Program-made: the position numbers and the translations under genes
Notes under the pieces: generated by a model
Told to the model about the DNA's origin: nothing
Databases searched by the model: none
The model's input: only the letters and a program-made list of their open reading frames with translations
Shown: positions 10,888 through 23,800 of the stretch, in pieces
Layout: each line of letters begins with the position of its first letter
Numbering within the stretch: position 1 is the first letter of the stretch
Origin: Hippophae tibetana
Lineage: Eukaryota; Streptophyta; Magnoliopsida; Rosales; Elaeagnaceae
NCBI GenBank assembly: GCA_037013495.1
Contig: CM072811.1
Coordinates: 13,087,190-13,151,189 of the forward strand
Reading direction: 5' to 3'
DNA length: 64,000 nt

Positions 10888-11348
10888 CGGGGGCGGCTGC
10901 ACGTAAAAAATGGGGCGAAAAGGCATTGGGCGCTACGCGCGCGCGCGGGGGGCTGTCGCTGCGTGCAGCTCGGCGCGCGTGAACAGTGCCCGCGCGCTGG
11001 GGCGCGCGCGGATGGGCAGGTCAGCGCGCGCGGCATGGGGCGCTGGGCTGCGGGGCACGATTTCCGTCTTTTTGACATTTTTGACCCATTTTGTCCAATT
11101 TTTCCATGTTTGTTGATCTTTTCCCACTTATTTATTAATATATTTGTGATGTATTGCTTCAAGTATTCCTCTTTGAGTCTTTAAATTGCGTTTTTAAGCC
11201 AAAATACCCGAAAAACAATAAAAATACCCGTGATTCCGAAAAAGACAAATTTATATAAATATATGATAAAACATATAAATATATGTATTTTTAATCAATT
11301 AATGTACATAAAATCATGGTTATTTTAGTGCTTTTTGAGCACTCATCA

Positions 11349-13165
11349 CAACCCCCAACCAGCTTCTTGCTAGTCCCTTAGCAAGAGAAGCGATAAAAAC
11401 TAAAAATTAAACTATCCTAAATCACTTTCGTGGATTGAAACGGTTGCATTTAGCCTATGCAACAAGCCGTTAAACCCCTAGGTTGCCCTAGTGGACGAGT
11501 TTGAGTCTCGTGAGGGTTTTCAGTAATGATACCCACAAACATGGAACTAAATAAAAAGAAACTATAAAAACAATCACAACACAATCAAAAATTAATTTAA
11601 GAATAAAAGAAAACAACATATCACAAAAATATCTCATACTTTTTATTCTCCTTTAAGATCATAATTAAAATCTCAAGCATAAGTTATTTTAATCTCTTTA
11701 AACAATCATGATTTTATTATAATATTTAGTCGAAAATCATTTTCATATTTCATTTCAAAAATGTATCAATTTAATTTTACCCAATTTCAGTGTCATGAAT
11801 CAGAATTCGCTTCGACTCTATTCCTCACAAGTCAATACTCTCAAAGCACTGAATCCTATGGGTTCAAACACTCATACTAATTTATATGCGAAAGAGTTGA
11901 TGTATAGAAATGAACTAATATGTTCGCATATGTATAAAGAATAAAGGCTCAAAGTGTTATTTTAACATTGATCTCATGAAAGGAATCGAATGTATAAATT
12001 ATAAAGATATCATATATAAAAATTATTTTCATGCATAAATCAAACTCATTAAGAAAGAATTTCAAGATATATGCTTTTTATAAATGAAGAAATTGAAATG
12101 ACTTTTTAGGGAATTACTTCCTATATCTTTCTTTTGTATTTAACCTTTACTCACAACTTTGTTGGCAATGTGGGTCATAGTATGTAGATGATACTATATT
12201 TTTTTATCTCTCTATATTTTTTTTTCAATATATGTATATTTTAGAGAGTCAACCCATGTACAGATTGTACATTTTTTTGGATTTTGGTGAGTGGTTAATT
12301 TTGTGGCTTTTCTGTTTGATCTTGGTTTAGGTAACCCCAGATATGTCTTTTTGTTTTTGTAGCAGTCATGCATGAATGAGATATAAGCATATACTATCAA
12401 TTTCTACTCAAATCGTTTAATCTAAACAAAAATAATAATAAAAAAAATATATGATACTCTATTAAGATGAGAAAAAATTCATACATTCAATGCTAATACC
12501 TATAGAGATCATCTAAAAATTTGAATAAATAAGAAATGTGTTTGGAGTAGAAAAAATATATATTTCACTCTAAATAAAAGAAATTAGGCTCAAATTATAT
12601 CTCACAAGGGTAGTCTCCACTAAAAAAAAAAATTCATAAACACCGATTTTGGGTTTAATATAATTTCCACATTTTATCAAAAAATACTAGTTATGACAAA
12701 AACTAACTAATTATCAAAAATAATTACAAAATATTTCATGATATGTTTTCAAAAATTAATCTAACAATACCAAAGACTTAACTATTTACTTAAATTTGAC
12801 TTAAAGAAATGATAAATTTTTGTGAGAATTTTTTTTTTATTTTTTTTTATTTTAAGCATGGTAACTTTTCACCACCCCCAACCTAGAACTTACATTGTCC
12901 TCAACGTAACAACTGAAAATTAAAGATAAAGAGAAAAGAGGAGAAAGATTACCTATTTCTTGAGAATGTGTAAGTAGTAATGAAGAAATGCAGGTGCATC
13001 CATCATATTCATCATTAAAGTGTATACAGACAGATCGCTGTGAACTTCTAACATCTCAACAAATATTTTAGTTTTAACAATTTTAAAAATTATTCACATA
13101 TAAGTAAACTAAAATAAACAATAAAATTAAGTAAATAAAACAAATAACAAAAAATTACCTAACAT
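11349..13165 (-). mobile_element. Athila/Tat 3' non-coding internal region with polypurine tract
   Basis: Non-coding sequence between pol and the 3' LTR. The PPT-like GGTTGGGGGTTG is at 11360-11349. The first ~200 bp (11349-11545) are shared with 51745-51955 and 56136-56330, including a block around CTAGGGCAACCTAG. The rest is AT-rich; no ORF2 was recognised in it. Confidence 0.7.
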
Positions 13166-13214
13166 GATGGGTTGCCTCCCATCCAGCGCTTAGTTTAACG
13201 TCTTAGCAAGACGT
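13166..13214 (-). other. Two adjacent hairpins directly downstream of pol
   Basis: In element sense (minus strand), ACGTCTT-GCT-AAGACGT (13214-13198, perfect 7-bp stem) is followed 14 bases later by GATGGG-AGGCAA-CCCATC (13183-13166, perfect 6-bp stem). They begin 12 bases after the pol ORF end. The same pair occurs at 48111-48159 with a compensatory change. Confidence 0.75.
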
Positions 13215-13226
13215 ATCTTTTTGGTG

Positions 13227-14120
13227 CTAAGGGTTACTCAGCCAAATGCAATCCATTTCAGCAATGTTGTTTGGTTCTTCTAAATAAGGCTTGACACGAT
13301 GGCCATTGACTTTGAACGTTTTTTGTGTCTTGGAGTCCAATAGTTCCACTACTCCATGTTCAAATACCTGAACTATTTTGAATGGTCCATCCCATCTTGA
13401 TCTCAGCTTTCCTGGAAACAATCTCAAACGAGAGTTAAATAAAAGAACTTTCATTCCAGGGTGAAGAGTCTTAGGAACTAGCCTTTTTTCATGATAGCGC
13501 TTAGTACGCTCCTTGTATAATTTGGCATTCTCATAGGCTTCATTCCTAATTTCTTCCAACTCATGAAGCTGGAGTACTCATTTTTTACCTGCTTTATCTA
13601 AATCCATGTTTAACTCTTTAATTGCCCAGTAAGCCTTGTGTTCAAGTTCAACTGGAAGGTGACACGCTTTCCCAAAGATTAACCGGTAAGGGCTCATCCC
13701 AATAGATGTTTTGTAAGCGGTGCGGTATGCCCATAAGGCATCATTTAACTTAAATGCCCAATCCTTCCTTGAAGGACGCACAGTGCGTTCCAATATTCCC
13801 TTAATTTGCCTATTACTTACTTCTACTAAACCGGAAGTTTGAGGATGATATGGAGTAGCTACTTTATGTGTGATGTTGTACTTGTTTAGTACTCCATCAA
13901 AGAGTTTGTTACAAAAATGGCTACCTCCATCACTTATTATAGCTCTAGGCGTTCCGAACCTACTGAATATTAAATCTTTCAAGAATTTCACAACAACATT
14001 CGCATCATTGGTTTTGGTGGGGATAGCTTCTACCCACTTGGACACATAATCCACAGCAACCAAAATGTATTGAAAACCATTAGATGGGGGAAAAGACTCT
14101 TGGGCAATAAGAACAAAATA
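13227..14120 (-). pseudogene. Athila/Tat integrase C-terminal half, one in-frame stop
   Basis: Minus-strand reading from about 14120 gives the Gypsy integrase core: [14 protein letters not shown], then [11 protein letters not shown] (second catalytic Asp), [19 protein letters not shown] (catalytic Glu), [18 protein letters not shown], then the C-terminal [11 protein letters not shown] and [11 protein letters not shown]. The frame is uniform from 14120 to 13227 apart from a single TGA at 13580-13578. The N-terminal zinc finger and first Asp are missing because another element starts at about 14110. This sequence style is that of the Athila/Tat lineages. Confidence 0.9.
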
Positions 14121-15040
14121 AAGGAAATCCAATTTCAACAAGAACAAGAAAACTCAACAATAAAACAAGAATTAGACTCTTGAACAATCTACCGTATGTT
14201 TTTCTTTTTTTTTGTTTTTTTTGTTACTTTTCTTGAAATTTAAAATTTAAAACAAAGATAGATAACGTTTTTTCAACAACCAAGGCTCTGATACCAAATG
14301 ATATGGACCCTTTAGGCGAACAACCTAGAAACCCACGAACTCAAAGAAATAGTAGAAATGATTGATTTGTGCTAAGATGTGTTGAAGATGATCAGATTAT
14401 AACCCTAAGGAAACAAAGTCCTTAAAACCCAATCCTTAAGACGCCAGAAAGGATGATCATTCCCTTTGATAAGTTGGATTCAAGTATTCAACCCAGAATA
14501 GAAGAAGGCAAAGCAAAAAGCTTTTTGAAATTTTCTTTTCATTAATCAATATTCGTTCTTCCTTCAAATTACATCACTCTTCCTATTAATAAGCAAGAAA
14601 CCCTAAAAGAAAAAGCCCACAATTAACTAAAATAAATATTATTGAACATAAGAGGCCTACAATTAAATAAAAGACTAAGACTTAAAATAAAAGCTCACAA
14701 TTAACTAAAATAAAATTACTAAACGTAAAAAGCCCATAATTAGCTAAAACAAAAATATTACTTCCTAAATCAATCTTTGCTCCCAACTTGATCTTCCAAA
14801 TCTATCCCTTGCATAAAAAGGTAATAAACCATCCTTGGTGAAGCTTTAGAATATTCAAATTTATTTTTTGATTCTTCTAACACAACATCTTTGTATTTCA
14901 CTTTTATGATCAAGTCTTGCAAAGCTTCCTTCATCCTCTTAGTCTTTTCCCTAGTCATTGGAGTGCCAATTCCTTGCAAAGGATCTTGAGAATATTTGGG
15001 AACATCAACTTGATCATCACCTTGATCTCCATTAGGTTTA
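14111..15040 (-). mobile_element. Gypsy fragment: pol tail, LTR and PBS in a row
   Basis: On the minus strand the order is an ORF tail (about 15040-14773, with GTPMTREKTKRMKEALQDLI), LTR 14772-14299 (474 bp, TGAT...ATCA) and PBS 14296-14285 (TGGTATCAGAGC). An ORF tail belongs before a 3' LTR and a PBS after a 5' LTR, so one LTR carries both flanks. The element interrupts a Copia RT at about 15040 and abuts the Athila/Tat integrase at 14110. The ORF tail resembles the PMTR-type end of plant Gypsy polyproteins; lineage unsure. Confidence 0.65.
14299..14772 (-). repeat. Gypsy LTR (474 bp)
   Basis: The ends TGATTTAGG...CCATATCA were chosen because the PBS complement lies two bases beyond the left end and the purine-rich GGGAGCAAAGAT precedes the right end. 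The start TGA coincides with the stop of the upstream ORF. It contains several copies of a CACAATTAACTAAAATAAA-like motif. Confidence 0.6.
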
Positions 15041-17165
15041 TACTCAACATCCATTGCAACCTTCCACTTTGGAATAGCTAAAGCATCCTAAAAAGTCCTA
15101 GACTTTGGAAGAGCAATTTTTCCTCTAGTTAACACATGATGAATATTGATGACATGATTAGCCAAAATAGGAGGTGAAGACACAATGGAAATAGGAGGAG
15201 GAAGAAGTTCTAAAGACTTAGAAGATGGAGACATATAAGAAGGAGAATAATCTGAAACAAGTATAGAAGGAGAAGAAGAAGGAACAATAGGAATAGACAA
15301 TTCAAAAGGAGATAACACTATAGGACAAGGAATAGAACTAGGAATAGGTAGGATATAAACTAGTTGTTGATAGAATCAGCATAAAGGAAAAAATATCTTC
15401 TCGAAAAGTCACATGCTTATTTACATAGTACTTGCTAGAAGACCTATCAAGATATATATATCCTTTTTGTTTACTGGCATACCCTAAAAAACACACTCAA
15501 TAGAACTATCATCAAATTTTTGCTTATTATAGGCATCGATGCAAGGAAAAAAAAGAACCAAATACCTTTAAAGAAGAATAATCAGGTGCTTTGCCATACA
15601 AAAGTTCAAAAGGAGACTTATAGTTAATCACTTTGTTAGAAATTCTATTTAAAAGATAAATATAAGTTTTGAAAGCATAACACCAAAGGGATTTGGGGAC
15701 ACCTTCCCTTAAAAGAAAGGCTAAACCTTTTCTAACAATACGTGTATGATGAGGCTATATAGCACCATTTTGTTGAGAGGAATGTAGACAAGTAGATTTG
15801 TGAAAAATACCCTCTTTTTCAAACATAGTGATAACATGTTTGAATTCCCCTCCCTCATCAATTTGAATGAGCCTTTATATGTGTACCAAATTCTCTCAAT
15901 CATATTATTAAAATAAACGAGAACAAAAAAGTGTCTCATCTTTTTTTCTTCAAAGGAAACATCCAAATAAAGTACATTAATCAAAAATAGAAATAAAGTA
16001 TTTATTACCATTGCAAGATATTATAGGGGACACCTAAAGATCCATATACAATAAATCAGAAGGCTTAGCTAACCTATTACGGATATAAATAAAAGTTTGT
16101 TTATGTAACTTGGAAAGTTCACAAAATTTACAAAACTCTAAACTATTAGATTTCTTAGAAACAAAAATGCCATTATTATGAAGAAAACAATTTACTATAT
16201 CAAATGAAGGATTGCCAAGCCAACAATGCTAGTCAACATAAGAAGCATAAAAAGGGAAAAACATGAAAGGTGAGAGGCATTTCCCTGAGTAAGTTGGCCA
16301 AGACACTCTTGAAGAACTTGACCCTCAATTTTTCAAAGACCATCTTTACTTGCACCTTGGAGAATAGTGTTTCCTGTAGTTTTCTCCTTAACAAAGAAAT
16401 AGAAGGATGAAACTCGAGAAAAATACCATTATCCTTACACAATTTTTGAACAAATAATAAATTAGAAGTACTAGAAGAAGTATGTAACAAAGTGTTAAAG
16501 AAAAAATACACTTATTATTTTCAACTAAGTGAGAAGAGCCTATGTTAAGAATAAGGAGACGAGAGCCATTACTAATTTGTACAGCATTACTTCCATTGTA
16601 GAACTGCAGACAAGTCACATTTGTAGACTCTAGAGTTAGGTGGTGACTAGAACAAGAATCTAAAAGCCAACTATTGTCTACTATAAAATAATTAGTTGCA
16701 CTAGATGTAACCATAGCAGAAGTTGACCCCTTAAGGCCACCTTGATGCTTGCCTTGAAAAATACCCTAAAGAAAAACTAGTAAAAGAACTATGGCCAAAA
16801 TTGTTACAAATATGGCAAGTAGGTCTTTCCCTCTTTTAATCACTAGAGTGTTCAATCGTGCGCTCATATTGATTAAGCATACTATGAAGGGAACTCAGAG
16901 ATGCTATAGTATCTCACATGTTTATCCCTTGCAAAAACAAAAGACACGTAGGTCCAAGACCAGTAAGCAGATAGAGAATCATATCATGATTAGAAATAGG
17001 TGCACCAATAATAACAAAACGATAAGAAATACTTGTTGCATGAGCAATTTAGTTAGCGACAAAAATATTTTCCTTATGTAGATGTTGAAGTTAAGACTTC
17101 AAATCCATAATGCAGGATCATGATTTTGATAAAAGAAAACTTGAAGAAAGGGCCATTGCTCTCCT
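15041..17165 (-). mobile_element. Copia fragment: gag, protease, integrase, start of RT
   Basis: Minus-strand order: gag remnants 17165-16715 with a knuckle start CHICNNFGH (about 16820); protease 16714-16600 (WLLDSCSSHHLT); gag-pre-integrase and integrase 16511-15480 with YKSPFELLYGKAPDYSSLKVFG and VNKHVTFREDIF; linker 15330-15088 (VLTRGKIALPKSRTF); and the RT opening ALAIPKWKVAMDVEY at about 15080-15041. There are many stops and shifts. The protease active site reads DSC instead of DSG. The RT is cut by the Gypsy fragment at 15040. Confidence 0.8.
16388..16714 (-). pseudogene. Copia protease with DSC active site
   Basis: WLLDSCSSHHLTLES matches the Copia protease block, but the glycine of the conserved DSG is replaced by Cys. 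Open for 108 codons, then frame-shifted into the gag-pre-integrase region. Not expected to be active. Confidence 0.65.
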
Positions 17166-17929
17166 GTAGTAGCTGTGTTGGAAATGTGAATAGTGTTGGG
17201 AAATTACGCTAATTCTCGATAAGCCAGATTTATAAGAAAGAAAAAATAGAAAAAATAACACACAAATTTGATAACGGAGTTTTGCCAATTTCACCTACGT
17301 CTATGGACCTACTACAAATGTTTTTACTAAAAGGGAGAAATTATACAAAGTATTTACAACACTCACAAATCATAACCCAATTACTACTAAGAAAATTGCT
17401 CTCAATTTTCTCTCATTAAAGCCTTTTTCTCTAAGCTTTTCTCTCAATTGAATAATTCAAAGTACCTATTAGGGTACTCTATTTATATATACAGAAGCCC
17501 TTTTATACATGTTTTTCCAACTAATTCTTAATTTCTTTTCCTTATTTTTAACAAAAAGGATGCAACGTGCATTCAATTTTCATGAGTTATTGTCTTAACA
17601 ACCACTATTTTGTTTTATTGTCATTTATTGCACCGTTTGATGCATATAAGTTTGACCAAAAATATCCCACTTGAAGATTAATTTCAATCTGTCTTAACAC
17701 CTCAATCAATGCAATAACGTTTCTAGTCTTGTTACTCTAGTAGACCAAGCCATAAGTTGAAATTCGGAAAAAAACCTTAGTGTTCTATTGAAAACAAGCC
17801 AATGTGGAACTAAAGAACATGCCATGGATTTTCATACCTTATTTATTGCATTACTAAGATTAGGCTTGGTAATAGTGATGTATTGCAATGGCCTAACGAC
17901 ACTCCTATAATGTATAGGGTTATCATATG
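17166..17929. other. LTR-like AT-rich segment between two Copia fragments
   Basis: Contains TGTTGGGAAATT at about 17202 (a common LTR start), a block with TTTCACCTACGTCTATGG, and a minus-strand TATATATAAATAGAG at about 17485. This looks like an LTR, but its second end, its PBS and its orientation could not be fixed. Confidence 0.35.
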
Positions 17930-19260
17930 CCCCACTAACACCAGTTGAAAGTATAAGTAGTTGTCATATGTGTTGTTATGGATTTTACTTGAGTCATATG
18001 AATTTTGTAAAATAGCTCATATGTGAATTTTATTTGACTAAGTATAAGATCACCATTAAGGAACTTATAGACCTCGGTGCCCAAAAATAGTTGAGGACCT
18101 CTAGATATTTCAGTGCAAATGTTTTATGAAAAGTAGACACAAGTTCTTTAATCTCAACATCATTACTCCCAATGATGATAATGTCATCAACATACACAAG
18201 TAAGTAAATTGTGGAGTGTAAGGAGAATTTACAAAATAGGGAACTACCAATTGTGGATTTAAAAAACATCATATCAAGCAATTCCTTTGAAAGTGTATCA
18301 AACTAGGCTCGAGGAGCCTAATTGAGTCCATAAATTGTTCTTTTATCTGACACATTGTTAGGAAAATAGGGATGTTAAAAATCTTATGGTTTTCTCATGT
18401 AAACCTTCTCATTTAATGCACCATTTAGAAATGAATTATTAACATTTAGGCGATGCATAGTCTAGCCCTTAGTAAGTGTAATTGTTAACACTACTTTGAT
18501 TGTTACCTGTTTAATAACTGGAATAACGGTTTGCATAAAATCAAAACCAAATTATGATCATATCCTTTGGCCACTACCCTTGATTTCCTCTTATCAAAAG
18601 TACCATTAGGAAACTTTTTTATTTTAAAAATACATCTCTTACCTATTATTTTTTTCATTTGGTGGTATAGGAACTAATGTTCTTATTTGATTTTTAATAA
18701 CAACATCAGAACTCAAGCTATATTGATTTTTCCATAGTGGATAAGGTAAGGTTTGTTATACAGATGTAAGTTCAATAAGTGATGCATCAGCTTGTTTAGT
18801 TAGATAGATTTTTGTTTAAAAATTCCGGACTTGGAATGTGTGACCATGGTATGAGACTTTGTTTTTGTCACTTGTTGAGTATCAAGTAAAAAATTGTGAT
18901 CAAAAGGATTAATTAAAGATGATTGAACCAAAGGAATAACATGTGACTGATTATTAGAAGATAGAGACAAACTAACAAGTGAGATATGTGGGAGAGTTTT
19001 AGTTATGGGAACGAAAGGTAAAGAAGATGCACAAATTTTTTGTAGATGAACTATAGGCAATACTGTACATTGGTGAGTGTATAAGTATGAGGAGTGTGAG
19101 TGTGTTTTATATTTTAAAAATGAAACTAAGACTCATAAAAGATCACATCTCAATCAATATAAGGCGTACCCTTACTGGTAAGACACTTGTAACCTTTATA
19201 ATGTGGATTGTACTTAAGAAAAGTGCAAAGAGCATATTTAGGAACAAGCTTATAGAATGA
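17930..19260 (-). pseudogene. Copia fragment: integrase end, linker and RT
   Basis: Minus strand: integrase tail at about 19250-19080 (blocks of the form KGYKCL and DVIFYES), linker 19060-18800 (SHTMVTHSKSGIFKQK), then RT 18760-18030 with NPDGTFDKRKSRVVAKG and YLLVYVDDIIIIGSND (YVDD at about 18185-18196). Several stops. It is a different copy from 15041-17165 because both contain the linker. Confidence 0.78.
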
Positions 19261-20897
19261 GATTGATGTTTTTTCTTGATCTTTGCTTCAGTTTTGTGTA
19301 GATTTTATATTTGATTTACAATTATCTACTGATTTATATAAATATTAGGATTATTGCATATTTGTATGCCTTATCTATCTTATATAGGGGGGTTTCCTTG
19401 ACTTTCTATGTCAAAAGGGGAGAAGTTTATGTGCATAACTATATGTTTGTTTCTATGCTATTTGTTGCATGGATGGTGAATGTAGGATTACACTACATAT
19501 TTTTGCCTAACTTGCATACACTTAGGGGGAGTGTTGTATGAAGTTAGGGGGAGTTGTGTACTTTACATGTGATTTCCCTATCGGTGTTACCTGTTTAAGG
19601 GTAACACGATAGTATGTGGATAAACTATGTACTATTTTTGTATGATACATTTATGGGGTATGTGTTAGTTTTTGTGTGTCTAAGTTATAGGTAATGATTG
19701 CGGTCTTTAATCTTCAATTGTGTTGTGGGTTATGCTATTGAGATCCTTGTCTTTCAGAGTGATAGAAGTTGGATAAGTTGATTTAAGAAGATGGCTGGAG
19801 CACATAAGATGGATGTACTTGATTTAGGTGTGTTTTTTTAGGTTTGGGTGTGCATCAATGTTTTGTTCGTAAGAACAAATATCTTTAGGTCATCTTTATG
19901 ATCATCTTAAAATAGATGTGCGTTTGTACTTAGTTATGTAGTGTTTTGAAATGTAAAGCCAAAGGGGGAGAATGTAAGTTTTGTTGTAATATGGGTCAGT
20001 GTGTTGGATTCTAGTGTTCAAAATACGGAGTTTGTTTATTTTACTTAGTGTTCTACCTTTCTCTATGTAAGATTGGTTATTACAGATCATTAATGCACAC
20101 ACGCTCATAGTTAGAAACACTATGGTTAAAGACATATTTTTCACACACCAAAAGCTTGGTTGTTTAGTATGCATGCTAGGTTATGAGTGTTGATTTTTTG
20201 TTCGTTTCAAGTGCGGATATTTATGAAAATAACTTAGAAATTTTTGGAAAGAAAAAATATGATTTTTGGTATCTTGATACACCCTCCAACAAAGGGCCTT
20301 TCCATACCCCTCACCATACCCGTGGTGAGGTCCATATGAGAAGCATGGCAAGGTGACAGTCCGTTGGGTTTTCTTCTATAAATAACCCACTCTTATCTTC
20401 TCTTCACCCATTTTTATGTATCGAAACTCTGCTAAAATTCATGTTGAGAATTACATTTGTCTCAAAAATTATTTTTGGAAAGATTACGTTATATACTTCA
20501 GTATTGTGGGGAAAATAACATGTTTGAGTGCTGAGCTTAAAAATATTTTGTTTTTTTTATGTGAGACAAACGTTGAGAGTTTGGGTTGGTTATTGAGCTG
20601 AGTTATCAAATCATTGGTTATTGCATACATGGTTTAAATATATGTCTCTCGTATATGATTTGAGATTTGTGATGGACTGTGTGTTCTTGGTCCATTATTA
20701 TGGCTCATGATTGAGGTGTTCGTCAAGGTTTATAGCACTATTCTATTCACTTTATTGATATATGGCTTTTGATCACACCACATTTGGTGGGGTTGACTTT
20801 AGAGGAAAGTCGGGTTCGTGTGATGGACTGAGTAGTTATTGAGGAAATTGGTTCGTGTGATGATTTTTTTTCATGTGTATATGGAGATGAAGTATGA
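19261..20897 (+). mobile_element. Sirevirus-like Copia 3' tail with multiple polypurine tracts
   Basis: Plus strand. Non-coding 19261-19972 carries AAAAGGGGAGAAG (19413-19425), TTAGGGGGAG twice (19522-19531, 19544-19553) and the LTR-adjacent AAAGGGGGAGAA (19961-19972). Repeated polypurine tracts before the 3' LTR are a described hallmark of Sireviruses. The 3' LTR starts TGTAAG at 19973 and is cut at about 20893, with a TATA box at 20377-20384. Homologous tails are at 62829-64000, 23447-24240 (inverted) and LTR 52500-53746. Confidence 0.72.
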
Positions 20898-23800
20898 TGA
20901 ATCATACAACATGTGCCTAGTGTGGAAGTGAGTCCTTGAACAATAATCACATATAGACATTATATTTTAAAAGATAAATACATTATTCAATAAATAAAAG
21001 ACAAGCAATAAATAATAGAAACTTTCCAATAAGAGTTTAAACTTCAAATTTTTGAAGCATACATAATTTAAAATTAGATTGTACTAGACAAATAGTAGAG
21101 TATACACAACATTAGATATAACGAGATAAAGCGACATAGAACCCCTGTTTATGTGTTAAACCCTTGGGTTGCTCATGGCAACTACTTAACAGTAACAAAT
21201 CTACTAACAAAAAATAAATATAATTTAATAGAAATAGAAATGCAAATACCTATATCATTCGGGATCTTTACCTTAATTGTATATTTTTGCCCTCACAATA
21301 ACTCGATCTCACACATGGATCCAACTTTCCTCCAAAGCCAACACCACACAAAGTAATTGTGATCGGTAATCGAAGATTATTAATAAGACTTAGAAAGTGA
21401 ACAACCAATCGTGGAAAATACACTCAACCACGAACTAAAAATTACCACTCATTTGGGATCTCAACCAAAACTACCTAACCTAATCTCACAATGTTATTCT
21501 CACAATATTTTTAAAATATTCAAGAGCTCTTAATACTCAAGTGTACTCTTTTACTCATAACAATGTAACATAGATATTGAAATACACTCAAAGTAATTTG
21601 TGATGTAGAAGAAATTTTCACAATTAATTTTGATAGAGTTTCAGTATGGATTCAATGCTTAAGAAAACAGAAAAAGATGGGGTATTTATAGAACCACAAG
21701 GCACCATCGGCCACCCTTACAAGAGGTCCAATGAAGGGTCTGACAAGGGCCTCATCAAGGTGCCAAAAGTTTCAAATTTTGTTTCCAAACTTGTTGTGTA
21801 AAATTCCATAAATACCTGCACATGAAATGAAACAAAAACCACCACTCATAATTGATTGCCACACACAAAGTGTGTGCAATGAATATGCAAGTATATGTAT
21901 CGCAACAAGTAATATAATAATAAGAAAAGATCGTTCTCACGGAGATTATTTTATTAGAAACTAATTTTTAAAACTAAAAATAATATAAATCAATTTGTTT
22001 TTGGTGTTTTTATATTTTAATGAAGCAAAATTAAAATAACTAAAATTAAATAGAAATAATTAATTAAATTAAATTTGGTAACTAAAATATATATGAGAAA
22101 ATATCTAGGAATACTTAATCCCCCAATTTTCTAAACATGCGAATCACTAATATCCCCCTAATATAATATCAACTAATTGCATGATCAATTGAATATAACC
22201 TAGCATGTATTTCTCTATGAAGTAAACTACACACCATATAATAATTAATTTAATCGCACTCTCATGCCAATTAAATTGTATACTACTCATTACGTTCATC
22301 AATTATGGATCACATACATAAGAATCATACATCTCTGCCTAGAAACTATGCATGTTATTTAATCAAGACAAATAATTAAATAATTCTCTCAAATTTATTT
22401 AATTGCCTCTATATATAAATTTTTTGCCAAACAATTAATAGCATAAAAACTAGATTAAATAAAATAATTAAATTAAAATTATAATTGGGATAAAATTTAA
22501 GATCATCACATAGTGAAAATTGGGTTCATAAGATCTCTAGATTAATAAATTAATTACAAATAATTGTGTTCATAAAGCTCATATTTTTCATATAGAAATA
22601 ACATAAAATTGATAAAAGAGTAGAAAATACAATCAATCTCTTGAATTGTAGTATTAATTTCCTCTTGAATTTCCACCAAAATTGTGATTTTTCTTGAATT
22701 TTTCTCTATTTTTCACTCTTTTTAGCATCAAAAAAATGACCAAAATTATGCTAATGGAGGAAAATTAGGGTTTATTGAGTGATTAGGGGCTTAAATAAAA
22801 CTCAGGTGCGATCTAGACATTTAGATTAGCTTCAGATCAAGGGCTATGATCAAAACAAGCAAAATTGATTATTTCAGCCAATCACAACGCGATATGTGGC
22901 ATCAGAAATTCATTGGGCGAATCAGAGAGCGACGAATGACAGGGGAGACCGATTAGAGTCAACGCTCACTGAGTCAGCGACACCTGGCGCAATGTGATTC
23001 ATAGAAACAGATGGTGTGGCGCACGGGTGGAATGCGTGGAGCAATGGCATGGCGACATATGGTATGAAATGTTGACTAGTTTTCAAAGTCGGATTGAACG
23101 TCGTGCTGACATGTGGTGTTTGTTTCATCCTCCTCACACGTGGCGTAATGTGATTCGCTCTCCGTGCTTATGTAGAGTCCATATGGCTTACCCAGTTATC
23201 TCCTCTGCTTGCGTGGCATGACACATTGCAGCTCTTGATTGGTTCTACGTTAAAAATTCATAAATTTTTTTATAAAAAATCCAAAAAATTCCCAAAAAAT
23301 CCCAAAAATTATATTTTCACCCATTTTCACTAAAAAGTTTATATTTAAAATTTTTTCCCATAAAAATATTATCTATTAAATAAAATAAGTAAATATTAAG
23401 TAAAAAAGTGCGCTAATAACTCTACTTTCATAGAGTTATCAATAACCAAACATACATACTATAAAACCACCCCTATGATGTGTATATAACATGCTTTTAA
23501 ATGTAGTGTACCTAATTATATGTGTGTATGCAATACTGATCAATAATAACCAGCCTTACACAGAGGAAGATAGAAACATCGAGTAAAATAAATAGACTTC
23601 ATTATTTGCATATGAGATTGCCAACAAAGAAACAAAGGACTATAGGACCTATAATCTCCCCTTTGGCTTTCTATGATAAGACATTGCATAACTATGTATA
23701 GAAGCACTACAAACGTAAGATGGTCATAAAGATGACCTAAAGATGTTTATTACCATGAACAATCGATGTGAACGCAACACTCAAAAACACATCTATTCCA

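Larger units (their letters stand above)
9399..11348 (-). repeat. Athila/Tat-type LTR, copy 1 (1950 bp)
   Basis: The segment has TGATGAG...CTCATCA ends (7-bp inverted termini). On the minus strand it is preceded by a purine-rich GGTTGGGGGTTG at 11360-11349, so it is the 3' LTR of the element that continues rightwards. Related copies lie at 27457-29327 (opposite orientation), 54407-56135, 44932-46527 and 51956-52499. It holds a GC-rich block (10890-11060), a TATA box, paired TGACGTCA sites, a stem-loop, a poly(A) signal and three small repeated stem-loops. The flank CCAAT at 9394-9398 would be one target-site copy. Confidence 0.88.

Noticed and set aside
10734-11184. Overlapping open frames on both strands in the GC-rich LTR block (also 27621-28123)
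   Set aside because: Arg/Ala/Pro-rich on all frames, explained by GC-rich tandem DNA; no conserved domain.
15041-19260. One long Copia element
   Set aside because: The integrase-RT linker appears twice (15088-15330 and 18800-19060), so at least two copies are present.
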